Assembly (NCBI GenBank): GCA_018398765.1 | Contig: JAHBMJ010004463.1 | Span: forward strand, 102,490 to 160,507 | Direction of reading: 5' to 3' | From: Chromera velia | Lineage: Eukaryota; Sar; Chromeraceae | Length of the DNA stretch: 58,018 bases | Shown here: piece after piece, positions 35,473-47,682 of the stretch | Layout: each line of letters opens with the position of its first letter | Position numbering within the stretch: position 1 is the stretch's first letter | Notes under the pieces: model-generated | The model's input: only the letters and a program-made list of their open reading frames with translations | What the model was told of the DNA's origin: nothing | Database searches by the model: none | Translations under genes and position numbers: made by a program

Positions 35473-36960
35473 AGTTGAATGCAGAGACAAAAAGGGAAGA
35501 CAGACAGACAAATGGAGAGGGGAGGATGTGGACCAGCAGGGAGGGAGGGAGGGAAAGATGAAGGGGGGCAGAAACAAGAGATCGGAGAGAAAGCGAACGA
35601 AGGAGGTGCTGAGAAAAAAGGATGAGAGTTGTCTGTCTCCATGGTTTCTTTTCTCGCTCGTATACCCCCTCCCCCCGTACACCTAATAGACATCAGGTCC
35701 ACTCGTTCACGCGCGTGCATTACCAATTAACCTTGAATTCCCCTCTTGGGCTGGAAACTTCATTCATTTCATGTATCTGGTGTTGCGATTGATTATCCGA
35801 GGGCTCGTTCTTCTTTTTATTCGTGGATTCTCTCTGTCTTCTTCTCTCTTTCTTTGCTTATTTCTTCGTCTCCTTTTCACTCGAGCGCTCTCTCTGTCAG
35901 TTCCCCCAGAGAGCACCTGTCGATCAGCCGATCCGTTCGTGGTTTAGCCTTCGCACACGATGGTGGTCGAAGAAGCTGGTGTTGCCTGCCTGAGCGTTGG
36001 TTTATTTTCCATCTGTCTTTTTTCACAGGGAATGTCAAAAAGCATCGTGTTATTATAATGTCAAGAAGAAAGAAACAAGCTAGACGGAGGGAGAAACATC
36101 TTCCCATGCACTCAGGGTGAGTTGGAGAGCGTAGAGAAGAGAGAGAGGGAGAGAGGGGTTGCCAGAAGGTGCAGAGAGGCCTTGGAGAGCTTTTCCTCCC
36201 TGCTCTATGCATCCGTCCATCCATCCATCCATCCATCCATCCATCCATCCATCCATCCGTTCACACATCTATCCATCCATTTGTTACTCGTGCTCATCTC
36301 AAGATCGAGGGAGGTCATCAAGGCAGTCGGTCGGTCGGTCGATCTACTTTTGGGGGGACGACCATGCAGTCTGTCTGTCTGTGTGAAGGGAGGAAGGTTC
36401 GGTGAGAGGGAGGGAGGGACCTCATAGGAAGGAGCTTGGATTGTTTCTTTAATTCTGCTGTCCTCGGTGTTTTGCATTTCTTACAACCACTCATTTGAGA
36501 TTCTTCAATCATCATTTCTCATGGACGGAGACATGCCGGAGCGTCGCGGTGCAGTGTCTCTTCTGCTCATATCCATTTGTTGATTTAGTGTGGTTTGCTT
36601 GATTCTTTCTCAGAGTCGTCCGCCGATCCGCCACTCGAATGATGTAATCGAGAACGGAAAATGTGAAGGCGCAGTCAAAGTCAAAGCAGGAATGAAAATG
36701 CGTGAAAGCAGTTTTTGTTTCTTTCTGTCTCCGTTCAGTCGCCGTGTTTTTCCCTCTTCCTTTATTTTTCCTGGAAGTTGGGTCTGCAGCAACATCTTGG
36801 CTGACCAAACCAAGTGAATCTTATCTGTACTGCGAGTAGGCACTAAGCAGAGGGAGGGGAAAGGGTTGGGGAGGTTGTGACAGATGGAGAGGCAGACCGT
36901 CGAGGAAAGACATGGTCTTGCCACGCATTCATCGCCACTTCCTTTTCCACACCCCCTTTT
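35473..36960. other. GST 3' flank
   Basis: Contains a (CATC)n array at 36209-36259, (GGTC)n at 36330-36342 and short pyrimidine tracts. ORFs here come from the repeats; no gene is recognised. Confidence 0.6.
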
Positions 36961-38100
36961 GCTCCCTTTGCTGTTTTTTCGCTAAGGCCTCGGTCCATAT
37001 CTGCGCATGATGAATTTCATCCTGCCTTACTCAGATGAATTTAACGGATAGTTACGGTCTTTCCCACTCGCATCATGAGTCGAATGTTCTCGGATATACA
37101 TATGAAGTCTAATAATGAAGACTCTAGTGAAGACTGCATTTAGGATTTACTGCGTTTAAAAAATTCTAAAAGCCAGTCTATAAAACAGATATCGATCGCT
37201 AGATCCTAGGCTAAATCGATCGTGATTCGTGAAGAAAAAACCTTGCATTAAGAAATATATAAGGAAGTATTATTCAAGTATATAGAGATATGCTAAGAGA
37301 CATGTTAAACCGATATATATAACAATTCTAGTAGCAACCATTAATCTCAGACTGAAAACCAGTGAAAGGAAAACATAGAAAAACGTGTCTTTTTAGAATT
37401 GATGATGATGATGATGTCTGATAGTCTGATATTTTTTTTTTTTCCTTTTCTAAGATTGAACGCAAACATTTCTTTGCGTAATGTTAGAAGTATGCGCAAC
37501 TCAATCAATCAAACTGAATACAGATACTATAGTCTCTATAGTATAGTCTAGATACTGGTACGGATAGCGATGGCGCATCATAGTCTTAGTTATATAGTTT
37601 AAGTTTTAATTCTAGCTTGAATTTGCGCTTTAACTATAGCGCTCTAGCTTAAAATTTAAATTTACTAATAAAAGTGACTTTAAAGTCAGAGAAACACTTT
37701 TACTAGCACTTTTATCATTTAATTTAAACTCAAAATTATTTTTAAATTAATTTTCAATGATGTACACGCACACGGGCCATACATATTTATCAGTCGACAT
37801 GTATGCCTGCATCTTTCAATGATGTCAGCTACAAGTCCGGTAAAACAGAATTAAATGAATTGTGATGCCAGAGGCAGAGTTCAAATCCACCCAGCCCTAC
37901 CCCGACTCTTCTGGAGCTTGAATGATCTTGATCGCCAAGAACACGGACATCGACGCCTACAAAAAGAATCAACAGAAACGGTGAGACTAGCGGTGAGAAC
38001 AGAAGGACACTCAGTCTCCGAGTGAATCGGTATTCATACATCAAGCGGGCTCACCAACGCAACACCACGTCGGAGGAATATTGTAAAAGTCTTTTCACGC
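36961..38100. other. AT-rich intergenic DNA
   Basis: Strongly AT-rich from about 37.0 to 37.8 kb with a (GAT)n at 37401-37415. A 71-codon minus ORF at 37829-38044 ends in a hydrophobic segment (LLFSPLVSPFLLILFVGV) but has no homologue I recognise. Confidence 0.5.
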
Positions 38101-38262
38101 ACTCACCGATTCCAAAATAAAGTCGATCAGTTCGATCCTAGACCATGTCAATCCATCCCTTGCAGCTCGTGCATCGGAATTGTCTTCCCCCATCGTTCAG
38201 CTTCTCGATCGGCACACCCCGCCTCTCGCCCCCCGTCCTGCCGGTTGTCCACGTACCTCCAC

Positions 38263-38307
<45 letters not shown>

Positions 38308-38596
38308 TATGTTTCTGTGTTTGTGTGTTTGAGTGTTTGTGTGTGTGTGTGTGTATGTGTATGTGTGTGTATGTGTGTGTATGTGTATGTATGCATATGT
38401 GCGTGCGTGCGTGCATGTGTGTGTGTGTGTGTATATGTATGTGTATGTGTGTGTGTGTGTATGTCTGTGTGTGTGATTGCGTGTATGCGTGCGTGCGTGC
38501 GTGTGTGTGTGTGTGTGTGTCTGTGTGTGTATGTGTCTGTGTGTGTGCTTTCTCTCTGTGTATGTGTGTGTGTGTCTGTGTGTGTGCTCTCTCTCT

Positions 38597-38672
<76 letters not shown>
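38263..38672. repeat. Long (GT)n microsatellite, about 410 bp
   Basis: GT units with scattered TATG, TGCG and CTCT interruptions; the last 70 bp are almost pure. It produces spurious Cys/Val ORFs on the plus strand and Thr/His ORFs on the minus strand. Confidence 1.
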
Positions 38673-38676
<4 letters not shown>

Positions 38677-38972
38677 ACGTATGCGGAAAGACGCTTTCTG
38701 GAAAGAAGCTCGAACTGCCTCTGTTTCTTGCTAGTCTAGCATTAACAAGCAGAAGAGCATTAAAGTGACTTCAGCCAAAGACTTCAGTCTGGAGCTTAGA
38801 ACTCTGTATAGCGTTGTCCCTGACGAGGCTTGATAAGCCCCAAACCGGTTGGACCTGAGCGCTTTCAGATTTTCTGTTTACAACAAGGAGGAGGTGTTCT
38901 TCAAATCAATTATCAGTTAAGTCAACCGACCCTCTACCTTGTTTCTCCTTCTTTCCAGTCCCCGCGTTCAGA

Positions 38973-40250
38973 ATGAGTGACGAGGAGAGCAACTCTTGTC
39001 TGCATAAGTATCTTATCTCCCTGCCGAACTCTATCTCAAAAAAGATCGTGCACACAGGGTGGACTTTCCATCGTTTCGATAAGTGTATTCAAATAGGATA
39101 GACTCGTTTTTTCCTCTTGGATGGGATCAATGAGGAGAAGAGGCGGGAGCTGGGCCTGGGGAAGCAGCCATGTTTCCTCACCTCCATTATTCAGCAACTG
39201 GCAAAGGCCGGTTCTCTCCCTCCCCATCTGATCCTCGAGAATGTCCTTGACTGGAAGAACAGGAAATTCTCTCTCGAGACCGAAGACGTGGATGGTGACT
39301 TGATCACCATCATCGATGAGACAAACCTTGAGCTGATTAAGTGCTTCCCCGTCCGTGCAGACCAGCTTCTGGCTAAAGTCAGAGCCCGCCCCCAAAAGTA
39401 CGGCCTTATTCCTTCTCCCGAAGCCTCAGATCTGCACCCATCATTCGTCTCCATCTCCGATCCTGCCCCTGCACCCATTCAGGCAGCTCCTCCCGGCAAC
39501 GGAGCAGGTGCATACACTAACGGGCCCGATGCGAACGGGCATATTGCAGCAGCCGCAGCAGTAGTCGAGGTTGTCCCCGTGGGGGGACTCGCAGAACCCA
39601 GCAATGCGAACGGGAACGGACTTCGAAGCGCCGAGTCCCGTGCATCAAGGGGAAGCATGAGCAGCAGCTTGCGGGATGTGGATGTGGTAGCCCATATCGA
39701 GCAAAGTAACAACGGGCATGGGGGTTATGATTTGCGGTTCGACGACGACTCGGAGGATGATTCAGAGAGGTAAGTTGGGGAAGAGAGGCAAGTTGGGGAA
39801 GAGAATAGACTTCATCCGCAGGCACCCAATCAGGAGCAGGAGCAGGGGCAAGGATAAGTGCAGGGGCAGAGAGACGAGCGAAGGGAGCAGGGAGATGAGC
39901 AAAGACAGCAGGAAGCTGTAATGCAACCTGGAGCCCAGCCACCCAAAGCCCAGCCACCCGCAGCCCAGCCACCCGAAGCCCAGCTACCCGCAGCCCAGCC
40001 ACCTACAGCAAACCCCACAGGTCTGAATTCAGCCTATGACAGTGATGATATCTGGTTGATGAACCTGGAAGGCCCTGGGCTGCCCCTTGACCCCAGATTC
40101 TGGTATCCCAGCCTTCGCAAGGCCCAGGAAGCCATCATGAAAAGCACCGGCTCCATGAAATACATGCTCAAGTCCTCCCTCGACTTGATCTAAACGGCCA
40201 TACAGGAGAAATTCAGCTAAGTGCAGAAGGAAGTCAACAAGGTCTATCAT
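38973..40250 (+). pseudogene. Long open frame interrupted only by TAA/TAG codons
   Basis: One reading frame runs from ATG 38973 to about 40250 with no frameshift and only five stops: TAG 39099-39101, TAA 39771-39773, TAA 39855-39857, TAA 40191-40193 and TAA 40218-40220. Regions in order: a Ser/Lys-rich head (MSDEESNSCLHKY), a compact acidic/hydrophobic domain (LILENVLDWKNRKF, DGDLITIIDETNLELIKCF), an Ala/Gly/Asn linker, an acidic end (FDDDSEDDSE), a Gln-rich stretch, QPPAAQPPEAQ repeats and a helical tail (QEKFS, VQKEVNKVYHT). Glutamine would fit at each stop. A possible splice (donor after ACA at 40253, acceptor at 41441, both phase 0) would join it to the ORF at 41442. The family is unrecognised; it is probably a repeat-derived gene. 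Confidence 0.55.
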
Positions 40251-40309
40251 ACAGTATCCACCTCTCGTTTTTTGCTCTCCATCTGCCCTCTCCTCTCCGT
40301 ATTGTCTCG

Positions 40310-41385
40310 CTGACAGAGTGAATGCTGAGCGACACTCAAGTTGCTGACACAGAGAGAGAAAGGTTCAGAAAAAGAAGAAATGAGAATGAGATGTTCAGAA
40401 AAAGAAGAAACCAGAGAGAAAGATTCAGGAAAAAGAGAGAAACGATAGAACGAAAGGCAACAGCCAGTAAGTGATGACGACACATAAGAAGAAACAAAAG
40501 AGAGAAACGATAGAATGAGAGGCAATGGCTGGTAATTGATAACGACACATAAGAAGAAACGACGATGACGACACATAGGGAAAGGAAAAGGCTGAACGTC
40601 GTAAAGCCATTTAGTGATCTTTCTTTGAGAGACTTCTCTTCTCGAGATACGGAGTGAGATCCTGAGTGACACTCCCCTCTCAGAAGAAAATAAGCAGAGA
40701 AAGTGAACTTGGCAAGACACATCGACACATCTCTTTCTTTCTTTCTCTCACTTCTCGAGAAAGGGAGTGAGATCCTGAGTGACACTCCCTTCTCAGATTG
40801 AAGAAAAGGAACTGAGAAAACATACTCAGCAAGGGAAACTGACAATTTCCTCTCTTTCTTTCTCTCTTCTTTCTCTCGTCTGTAGAGATACAGGGTGAGA
40901 TTCAGGGCGATACTCCCCTTTCAGAAAGAAGAAAGCAAAGAAAATGGAAACTAGAGTTTTCACCTTCCCTAACTGATAAGACGTGCAAATTCCTGAGAAA
41001 CGCTCGGCTGTCAGAAAAAGGGACAGAAAACAACAGTCTTACTCCACAAAGAAACAAAAAGAAAAAGAATGTAAAGAATTTCAAAGAATTGAAGCTAAAG
41101 ACGAAAAGAAAGCAAAAAAGAGTAAAAAAAAAAATGAAACGGAATAGAAACGTAGGGTAACTACTTCTCTCTTCGCTTTCTCATCCCCTCTTATCTCCCT
41201 GCTCTCTCAGACGGCCCTCACAGGACTAATGCCTGTTAGAAGCCGATTGAGCAAGACATGGAAGAAAGAAAATAAAAGGAAATGAGAGGAGCGCCCACGA
41301 AGACACTAACAGAACCTGCTTTCTGCCTTTCCGTCCTTTCCCTCTTCACTTGCGGAGTGAGTTCCTGAGTGACACTCCACAAGTA
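40310..41385. repeat. Array of hairpin-bearing repeats
   Basis: The word GGAGTGAGatCCTGAGTGACACTCC, or a close variant, recurs at about 40316, 40650, 40764, 40892 and 41354. It contains GGAGTG...CACTCC inverted arms. The flanking purine-rich 'tcagaaagaagaaa' is also repeated. Confidence 0.7.
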
Positions 41386-41441
41386 AGAAGGGACGTGCAG
41401 CCACTGATTATAACTGGCGCTCTTCTGTCAGTTTATCTGCA

Positions 41442-41735
41442 GGCTCGCATTGAGGCGAGATCTGGGGAGGTCGTGGCCTTCTGCAGAGATGCGCTCGAGA
41501 TCCTCGAAGTAGCAGACAAGAACGCTCACGCGTTTCAGGATCTGCCCGGTTTTGAAGCCGCCCACATGGATGCAGTCGTACCCGCAATCCTTCTCCGCCA
41601 ATTCAGGGCGCAGAGCGAGAGGGTAAGACAGAAGGCGATGGAGATACGTGACGCTCAGACGGAGGCAAAGAGGTATGGAAACGAACTCAACTTTCTCGAG
41701 AAAGAGATTGAGGGGAGTATTTCATTGAATAATAC

Positions 41736-41766
<31 letters not shown>
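41442..41766 (+). pseudogene. Helical ORF ending in an AT microsatellite
   Basis: After an acceptor-like tttatctgcag the frame reads a helical, charged segment (ARIEARSGEVVAFCRDAL, ILLRQFRAQSERVRQKAMEI, NELNFLEKEIEG). It then runs into a (TA)n tract at 41736-41762, so the true C-terminus is lost or lies elsewhere. Probably the continuation of the frame at 38973-40250. Confidence 0.4.
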
Positions 41767-41767
<1 letters not shown>

Positions 41768-42500
41768 GTCCCTATGGGACATGCCGTGGCCCCCAGGGGT
41801 GAGATAGGGTGAGAGGTGCGTTCATTCAATCATGGTATATGCAACAGGTTGTTGGCCGCGCAAAGGCGTAGCCGCGGTATTTGTAAATGCCGCAGAGGGC
41901 CAGAGATGGCTGGACGGGCTTTAAGGCGATTGAGAAGATCGAAGAAATAAGAAGAGCTCTGCTATTAGATACGTTTGCTGATAAGAAAATTAATGATGTA
42001 CAAGGACTTCGCTAACACATAGTGCTAACGTGAATAAGCGTGAAAAAGAAAATGAAATTGTAACTGCACCAACACATTACTGATAAATCTTTAACAAATT
42101 ATTTTTGCTTATATAAAAAAATTAAAAAATATATAAAATAAAAATCACAATGCTCCCCGCTTAAATCTACTTACATTTTTATTTTTTATTTACGGAGTCA
42201 ATATATATATAGATCTTTTACATACAGACACACATGCTGTAATCTTAAAGTTTCTTTCATTATCTTTCATTTACTTTTATTTATAGATCATTCTAGTAGT
42301 AGCCAAACATTATATACGCCTTCTATTATCAACTTACTCTTTTAAATCATCTGTGACTGAGACTGTGAGCTAGTCTTAGCTAGTCTATAAAATGTTTGAA
42401 CACCATGTTATACAAGACCAAAACTACACGCTTGCTACGCTTGCTGTATTAGTTGCTGTAGTTGACTGTGCCCACTTACTCACTCACTAACACACTTGGT
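41767..42500. other. AT-rich intergenic DNA
   Basis: AT-rich with no ORF of note. No RNA gene is recognised. Confidence 0.6.
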
Positions 42501-42960
42501 TACTAAGTCACTGAGTCATTCTTGCTTTCCTCACTCATTCACTCACTCACTGTCTCACTTGCTCACTCACTTACTCCCTCATTTTTCCTGTCTGTCTTCG
42601 ATCACTTCCCCACATGCCTAAAGTTAACGGCTTCTATTAACACTCTCATATTCACATGCCCAAACGGCTTTTGTTCACACACTCGCTCTCTTTGTCTCTC
42701 TTTGTTTATTTCTATTTCAAGCCCTAGCAGTTTGAAGTTCTGTTTACACACTGAATCTCATTCTTTCTTAGTGACAGGCTGTCTCTATTCATTCAAATAC
42801 CTACACGTCCATGCAAACATCATGCTTGTGCGAGTCCTTGTCCCTCTTCATTCACCTACACGCCCAAACGGCTCCTCTTCACCTAGCCTGCTCACACCGC
42901 TTCACACACTCACTTTCCCTGCCTGTGTTCATTCATTTACACCGTCGTAACACCCAAAAT
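42500..42960. repeat. Minisatellite block 1 (about 60-bp unit)
   Basis: Repeats of the words 'cccaaacggcttctgttcac', 'actcactctctttgtctctc' and 'ttcattcac'. The same family as the block at 44.04-45.01 kb. Confidence 0.75.
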
Positions 42961-43838
42961 GGCTTCTGTTTACACATTCAATAGGGGTGTATAATACTGA
43001 GGGGGGGATGGTGTGTAGCGCTATGAGAGCTGAGGGTAGATGCCCCCCCCCGGTGTGATTCAGAATAAGGTCATCTGAAAATGCCAGACTACGGATGGTG
43101 GGGGGGTGTGAGGCATAATGGTGGACAAAAAAAACTCTTAACTTCTCAGCTATACAATATCCTAAAATCTCTTTAACTATCTAAGACTATCTTAAAACTT
43201 AAAAACACTAATATATCTTAAACTAACAGACACTATTTAAAAGTGTCTTCAAACTAATCATGTTACTAATATGTCACTAGCTTAGTTAACAATCGTGTGC
43301 AATCTCATTCATATGCAATTTGTCAATGACTGTGCAAGTCATCAGTAATTTTTCGATCTCCAAACAGTGAGAGATGCTGAGAGGAGAGGGAAAGGCGATA
43401 GAGGGAAAGGCGATAGAGTTATACATGCATGTACTTGATCTCGGTCCATCGAGACACCATGTATGAATGCGATACACCAATTGTGTGCAAAGAGAAGGAC
43501 TGAGAAAGGAGAAGAAAACGTTGGAACACCTGACTACCCCAACGCAAAGTCACCCCAATACGTTTTGACAAGCCTATGAACCTCCTTGATTGGGTGGGTA
43601 TTGCTGTTCAGGCATGTTTAGGTATATGGGAGGTGAAATTAATTTTAAACGTTGAGGATAGGTTGTGCGGTTTGAGTTCCAAAAATGGTCCACATAATTT
43701 TGAGAGACTTTCCCCGGTTTGCACACACAAAACATGTTATGGAGCATCGTTACATGCATGGGCCTCTAAAAAAAAAAATGCATGCATGCATGTATGCATT
43801 AAAAAGCTGAACGTCAGCCCCGGTGGGCAACTCCGCAT
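42961..43838. other. Spacer between minisatellite and palindrome
   Basis: Contains poly-G/poly-C flanked words at 43.00-43.11 kb that resemble parts of the palindrome downstream, AT-rich sequence to 43.5 kb and (TGCA)n at 43779-43795. No gene is recognised. Confidence 0.5.
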
Positions 43839-43995
43839 GGACACCGGGGGGGGGTATCCCTTCTCGCACGGGCTGGTAGCAGCGGACGCCGGGGGGGGCG
43901 GTGTCCGGCGTATCGGGCGTGAAGCACCCGATGCCCGTCCCACCATCTACGGGCATAACGGAGCAAGCTTGGATACCCCCCCCCCTCCGGTGTCC
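43839..43995. repeat. 157-bp nested palindrome
   Basis: The outer arms GGACACCGG (43839-43847) and CCGGTGTCC (43987-43995) are inverted, as are GTATCC (43854-43859) and GGATAC (43971-43976), with G-run and C-run between them. Inside are ATGCCCGT/ACGGGCAT (43931-43956), CGGGCG/CACCCG around GAAG, and GGACGCC/GGCGGTGTCC (43883-43905). Confidence 0.7.
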
Positions 43996-44039
43996 TAATA
44001 GGAGGATATACCCCTATATATCACATTCGCTCTCCAGGT

Positions 44040-45010
44040 CTCTCTTCATTATTCTTCATTGATTCACTGCATGAGGCCTAAGCAGCTTCTGTTCACACAC
44101 CCACTTTCTTTGTATCTCCTTGTTTCTCTTCATTCATCCACATGCTCAAACGGCTTCTGTTCATATACTGACTCTCTCTGTCTCTCTTAATTCATCAGCA
44201 GGCTCAAGCGGCTTCTGTTCATATACTTGATATCTCTTCATTCATCCACAGGCCTAGCCATAGGCTCGAGTCACTGTGGCTTTTATTCAATGACACACAA
44301 TTGATCCCTCTTTATTTATCTACAGGCCTAAACGGCTCCTGTTCCTAGCTTCTATTTATATGCTCATTCTCCTTATCTCTCTTTCTTCGCCCGCACGCCC
44401 AAGCGGCTTCTATTCACACATTCGCTCTCCTTGTATTTCCTTGTCTCCCTTCATTCACCCACATGCCCAAATGGCTTCTATTCATACACTCGCTCTCCTT
44501 GCATCTCCTTTTCTCCTTTCATTCACACACACGTCCAAACGGCTTCTGTTTACACACTCGTTCTTCCTGTCTCTCTTCACTCATCCACAGGCCCAAGCGG
44601 CTTCTGTATGTTTCTGTTCACACAGTTGATCTCTCTTCATTCATCCACAGGCCTAACCAGCGGCCCAAGCGGCTTTTCTTCAATGACATACAATTGATCT
44701 CTCTTCATTCATCCACGGGCCTAAGTGGCTTCTGTTCATACACTTGTTCTCCTTGTCTCACCCGCACACCCAAACGGCTTCTATTCATAAACTCATACAT
44801 ACTCATAAACACGCTCGCTCTCTCTGTCTCTCTTCATTCATCTACCTGCAGGCCTAAGCGGATTCTGTTATTGCAGATACACTTTCCATGCCCGTGCACC
44901 CACACGCCCAAACATTCACCCACACCCCCAAACGGCTTCTGTTCACACACTTACTTACCTAGCTTTATCCACAGGCCCAAACGGCTTCTGCTCACATCTC
45001 TCCCTCTTAA
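44040..45010. repeat. Minisatellite block 2 (about 60-70-bp unit)
   Basis: A dozen or more diverged units of 'ggcctaagcggcttctgttc', 'acacactcgctctccttgtc' and 'tcattcatccaca' in one orientation. The plus-strand translation is a repeating Arg-Pro-Asn-Gly-Phe pattern, which I read as a by-product. Confidence 0.8.
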
Positions 45011-46267
45011 ACTCACCAAGCGCTGGACCCATATGCGATGAGCCTCTCCACAACATTTCAAAGCGAATACTACAGTATCCATAGTGACACATACTATATA
45101 TAGACAGTATTTTGCGTTATTTTATGTTCCAAATCCTCAAGTGGAGGTAGAAGGAAGTCGAGAAACCAGGTGCTGAAGAACGATAGGAGGGGCCAAGTAG
45201 AGAGAAAGAAGATGGGCAAAAAGAGGTTCCTGCAGATCAAATTAACCGTTTTTCCTCTTTGTCAAGCGCACTCAGTCGTGGTGCGGCTTACTCCTGACTC
45301 TGTAAGGCGGCATGTCTTAACTTGCCACTGAGCTTGGTAGCATAGTCAAATAACGGAGCAATTTAGAACAGCTTCACTTAGACGGTGTACTTTATCGCCT
45401 TCTTCAAAAACTACACAGATGATCGAATCTAGCTACATACAATTCCCTTCCATGTGTGTTTTTGCATATGTGTACTGATACATCAAGGTTAGACAAAAGG
45501 TGCATGCATGTTCGCCACGCGCTGTATACAGTTGCCGGAAAGCGGGTCCCGAAAGGCAAATATAACCCGATTTATTGGTAATTCGACTTTTTTTTTTCCA
45601 TAGGTGCGGCTAAGGGCCTTAACAGATACCATGGCCGGGGGCTACTGCATACATTTTGCAGAACGGGTGACTGGATGTGTATAGAGTAGTACAGAGCGTA
45701 GAGTGACTTGCAAACCACCATACAAGATTGAATTCTTGGAAGAACTTCGACTTTCTTAGGGCTGTATAGTCTTGTCAGACTAGCCAGCAGACTGTATCTA
45801 TGTTCGATCTATCCCACCTGAGAACGGTCACTGCGTACTTTGATCCAAGAGATCTGCAAACTGAACAAGCATATATATATCGATCCATGCAGTCGATCAC
45901 GACCATGCGCGCGAGCGAAGTCAGGGGTTTCTATTCTACCGCTGTTCCTGCCGGAGGGCGAGGGCATGCGAACAACTGTTACTGTTACAAATTGAGCGGC
46001 GCTTCAAGTGCTTCGCTCTTTACAGAGAGGGCAGACGCAAAGGAGATGCCTCAGCCCGCACACGCTCACACAGAGCATTCTCTCCCTTTCTCCTCCTCTC
46101 TCAAAACGCGACAGGAGGAAGACGCATCAGCACAGCAGGGGAAAGAGAAGCAGAGGCCAGGCCCAGATACCACAAAAGCAACACATGCCCATTCTGCTCA
46201 GTACAACGCCCACCCTCCAGCAGGCTCACACTCTCAACCGCCCTCAAACTCTCAATGCGGACACTCG
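45011..46267. other. Upstream region of the unknown gene at 46.3 kb
   Basis: No gene is recognised to 45.8 kb. From 45800 the frame of the next gene's first exon is already open (hydrophilic, His/Gln/Ser-rich), so its true start may lie upstream of 46268. Confidence 0.4.
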
Positions 46268-47550
46268 ATGGCACCGGAGGAGGCGGCAAGCAAGAACGTT
46301 AGTCTTCTTTGACAGTTTTGGTCTTCTTCCTACAACCTTGAACTTGTTCAGCCTCCTTCCTTTGCCCTTCTGCTTTATATCGTGACATGCTGAAGGTAAC
46401 CCGAAGCAGGGCAGCGAGCCATTCTAACTCAGTCCGCTCAAGTCCCCTCTTCTACGGATCCCCTGTTAAAATTCTTTCCTGTCTTTCAAAATCAGTTTAT
46501 GCATATACAGTAGAGCAGCACAAAGGTCAAATCGACACCATACGATGCCAGCAGGACCAGAGAGCTTATGCGTTCTCTGACGGGGTTCCATATTGTGACA
46601 CTGGTGGTTTGCTTGAACGGTTTTGTTGGTTTCAGTCCACTTCACTTAGCCCGGGATCGAGTCTCACCAAGATGAGGTTTTACAGCGGCCACTGGCGGCC
46701 CCTGCATGTGTTCTCGTATGTTCTCAATATTTTGAAACCTTTTAATTTGAACTGTCACTTCATTCATATGTGCCATATATATCTGCAGACCGCAGAAGAA
46801 GCAGAACTGGAATATCGAAAGATTCTGAACCTTTTCTCGGACATACAAAAGGTCAGTATGCTTTTTGCCAGCTTGTCTTTGTGGGAAGGCTTAACCGTCC
46901 TGCCGGACGCCGAAAAGAGTAATGAAGTGTTAACCTCATGACCGCAAGAGAATGACTCCTCGTTTGTCCCGGATAGGAAGTCAACGCACACAATGACCAA
47001 TAGTCTTGATACAACCGGGGACCTTGACGTAAAACTTCTCTTTGTGGTCTTAGAAGGTTAGAGTAATTCTTCCTTTCCCTGCATGCTCAGATCCAATTTG
47101 ATCGGAATTTTATGTTTTCATGTGTGCATGAATGGGAACGGATTTTGTGCGTTCTTGCGGGTATCTGGCATGTGCATTAGTGCATTAATACATCTCTTCG
47201 CACCTCCATTTGGTCACTAACTTGATGTAGGTCGCTTTTTCTTGATCATATTGTGTCCATATTCATTACCATTATAAGTGTAGCAATCACCATGAGCGAG
47301 CCAAAAATGTTGCCTGCAGATTGTTAAAACAAAAAACAAAGTCATTGTCATTGGGGGTTTGAAGGTGGTGGACGAAAAGGTGCGTGGGATTCTCGAATGA
47401 ACTGCATGGTTCCACACTTTTGCTTCCACTCTCTGCTTCGATGGATCCCGTCTAGCTGATGGAAAGAGCAGACTCTCAACCGTTTTGAAAATTCAGGCAA
47501 TTCAAGTCAACGTCTGTTCGTCGTCTTCTTTCTCTCTCTCTCTCTCTCTC

Positions 47551-47589
<39 letters not shown>

Positions 47590-47649
47590 GTGTGTGTGTG
47601 AGAGAGAGAGAGGAAGTGAGGGAGAGCGTCTGCGTGTTTGCCTTTCTGC

Positions 47650-47682
<33 letters not shown>

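Noticed and set aside
36122-36477. Ser-Ile-His-Pro and Gly-Trp-Met-Asp repeat ORFs
   Set aside because: Translation of the (CATC)n array at 36209-36259.
38145-38768. 207-codon plus-strand ORF rich in Cys and Val, with Thr/His ORFs opposite
   Set aside because: It is the translation of the (GT)n tract; no composition or motif supports a protein.
39769-39821. Intron 39771-39821 with a perfect gtaagt donor removing the first TAA
   Set aside because: Splicing would change the frame and lose the Gln-rich continuation. The neighbouring CAA twin explains the site better. RNA data could still overturn this.
38973-40250. Genome-wide reassignment of TAA/TAG to glutamine
   Set aside because: trpD and the EF-hand gene end with TAA, and the GST with TAG, at family-typical lengths, so both codons act as stops in host genes. 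Kept only as a hypothesis for element genes.
44360-45041. Overlapping plus ORFs with Arg-Pro-Asn-Gly-Phe repeats
   Set aside because: Three frames are open at once because of the minisatellite, so none is supported as a protein.
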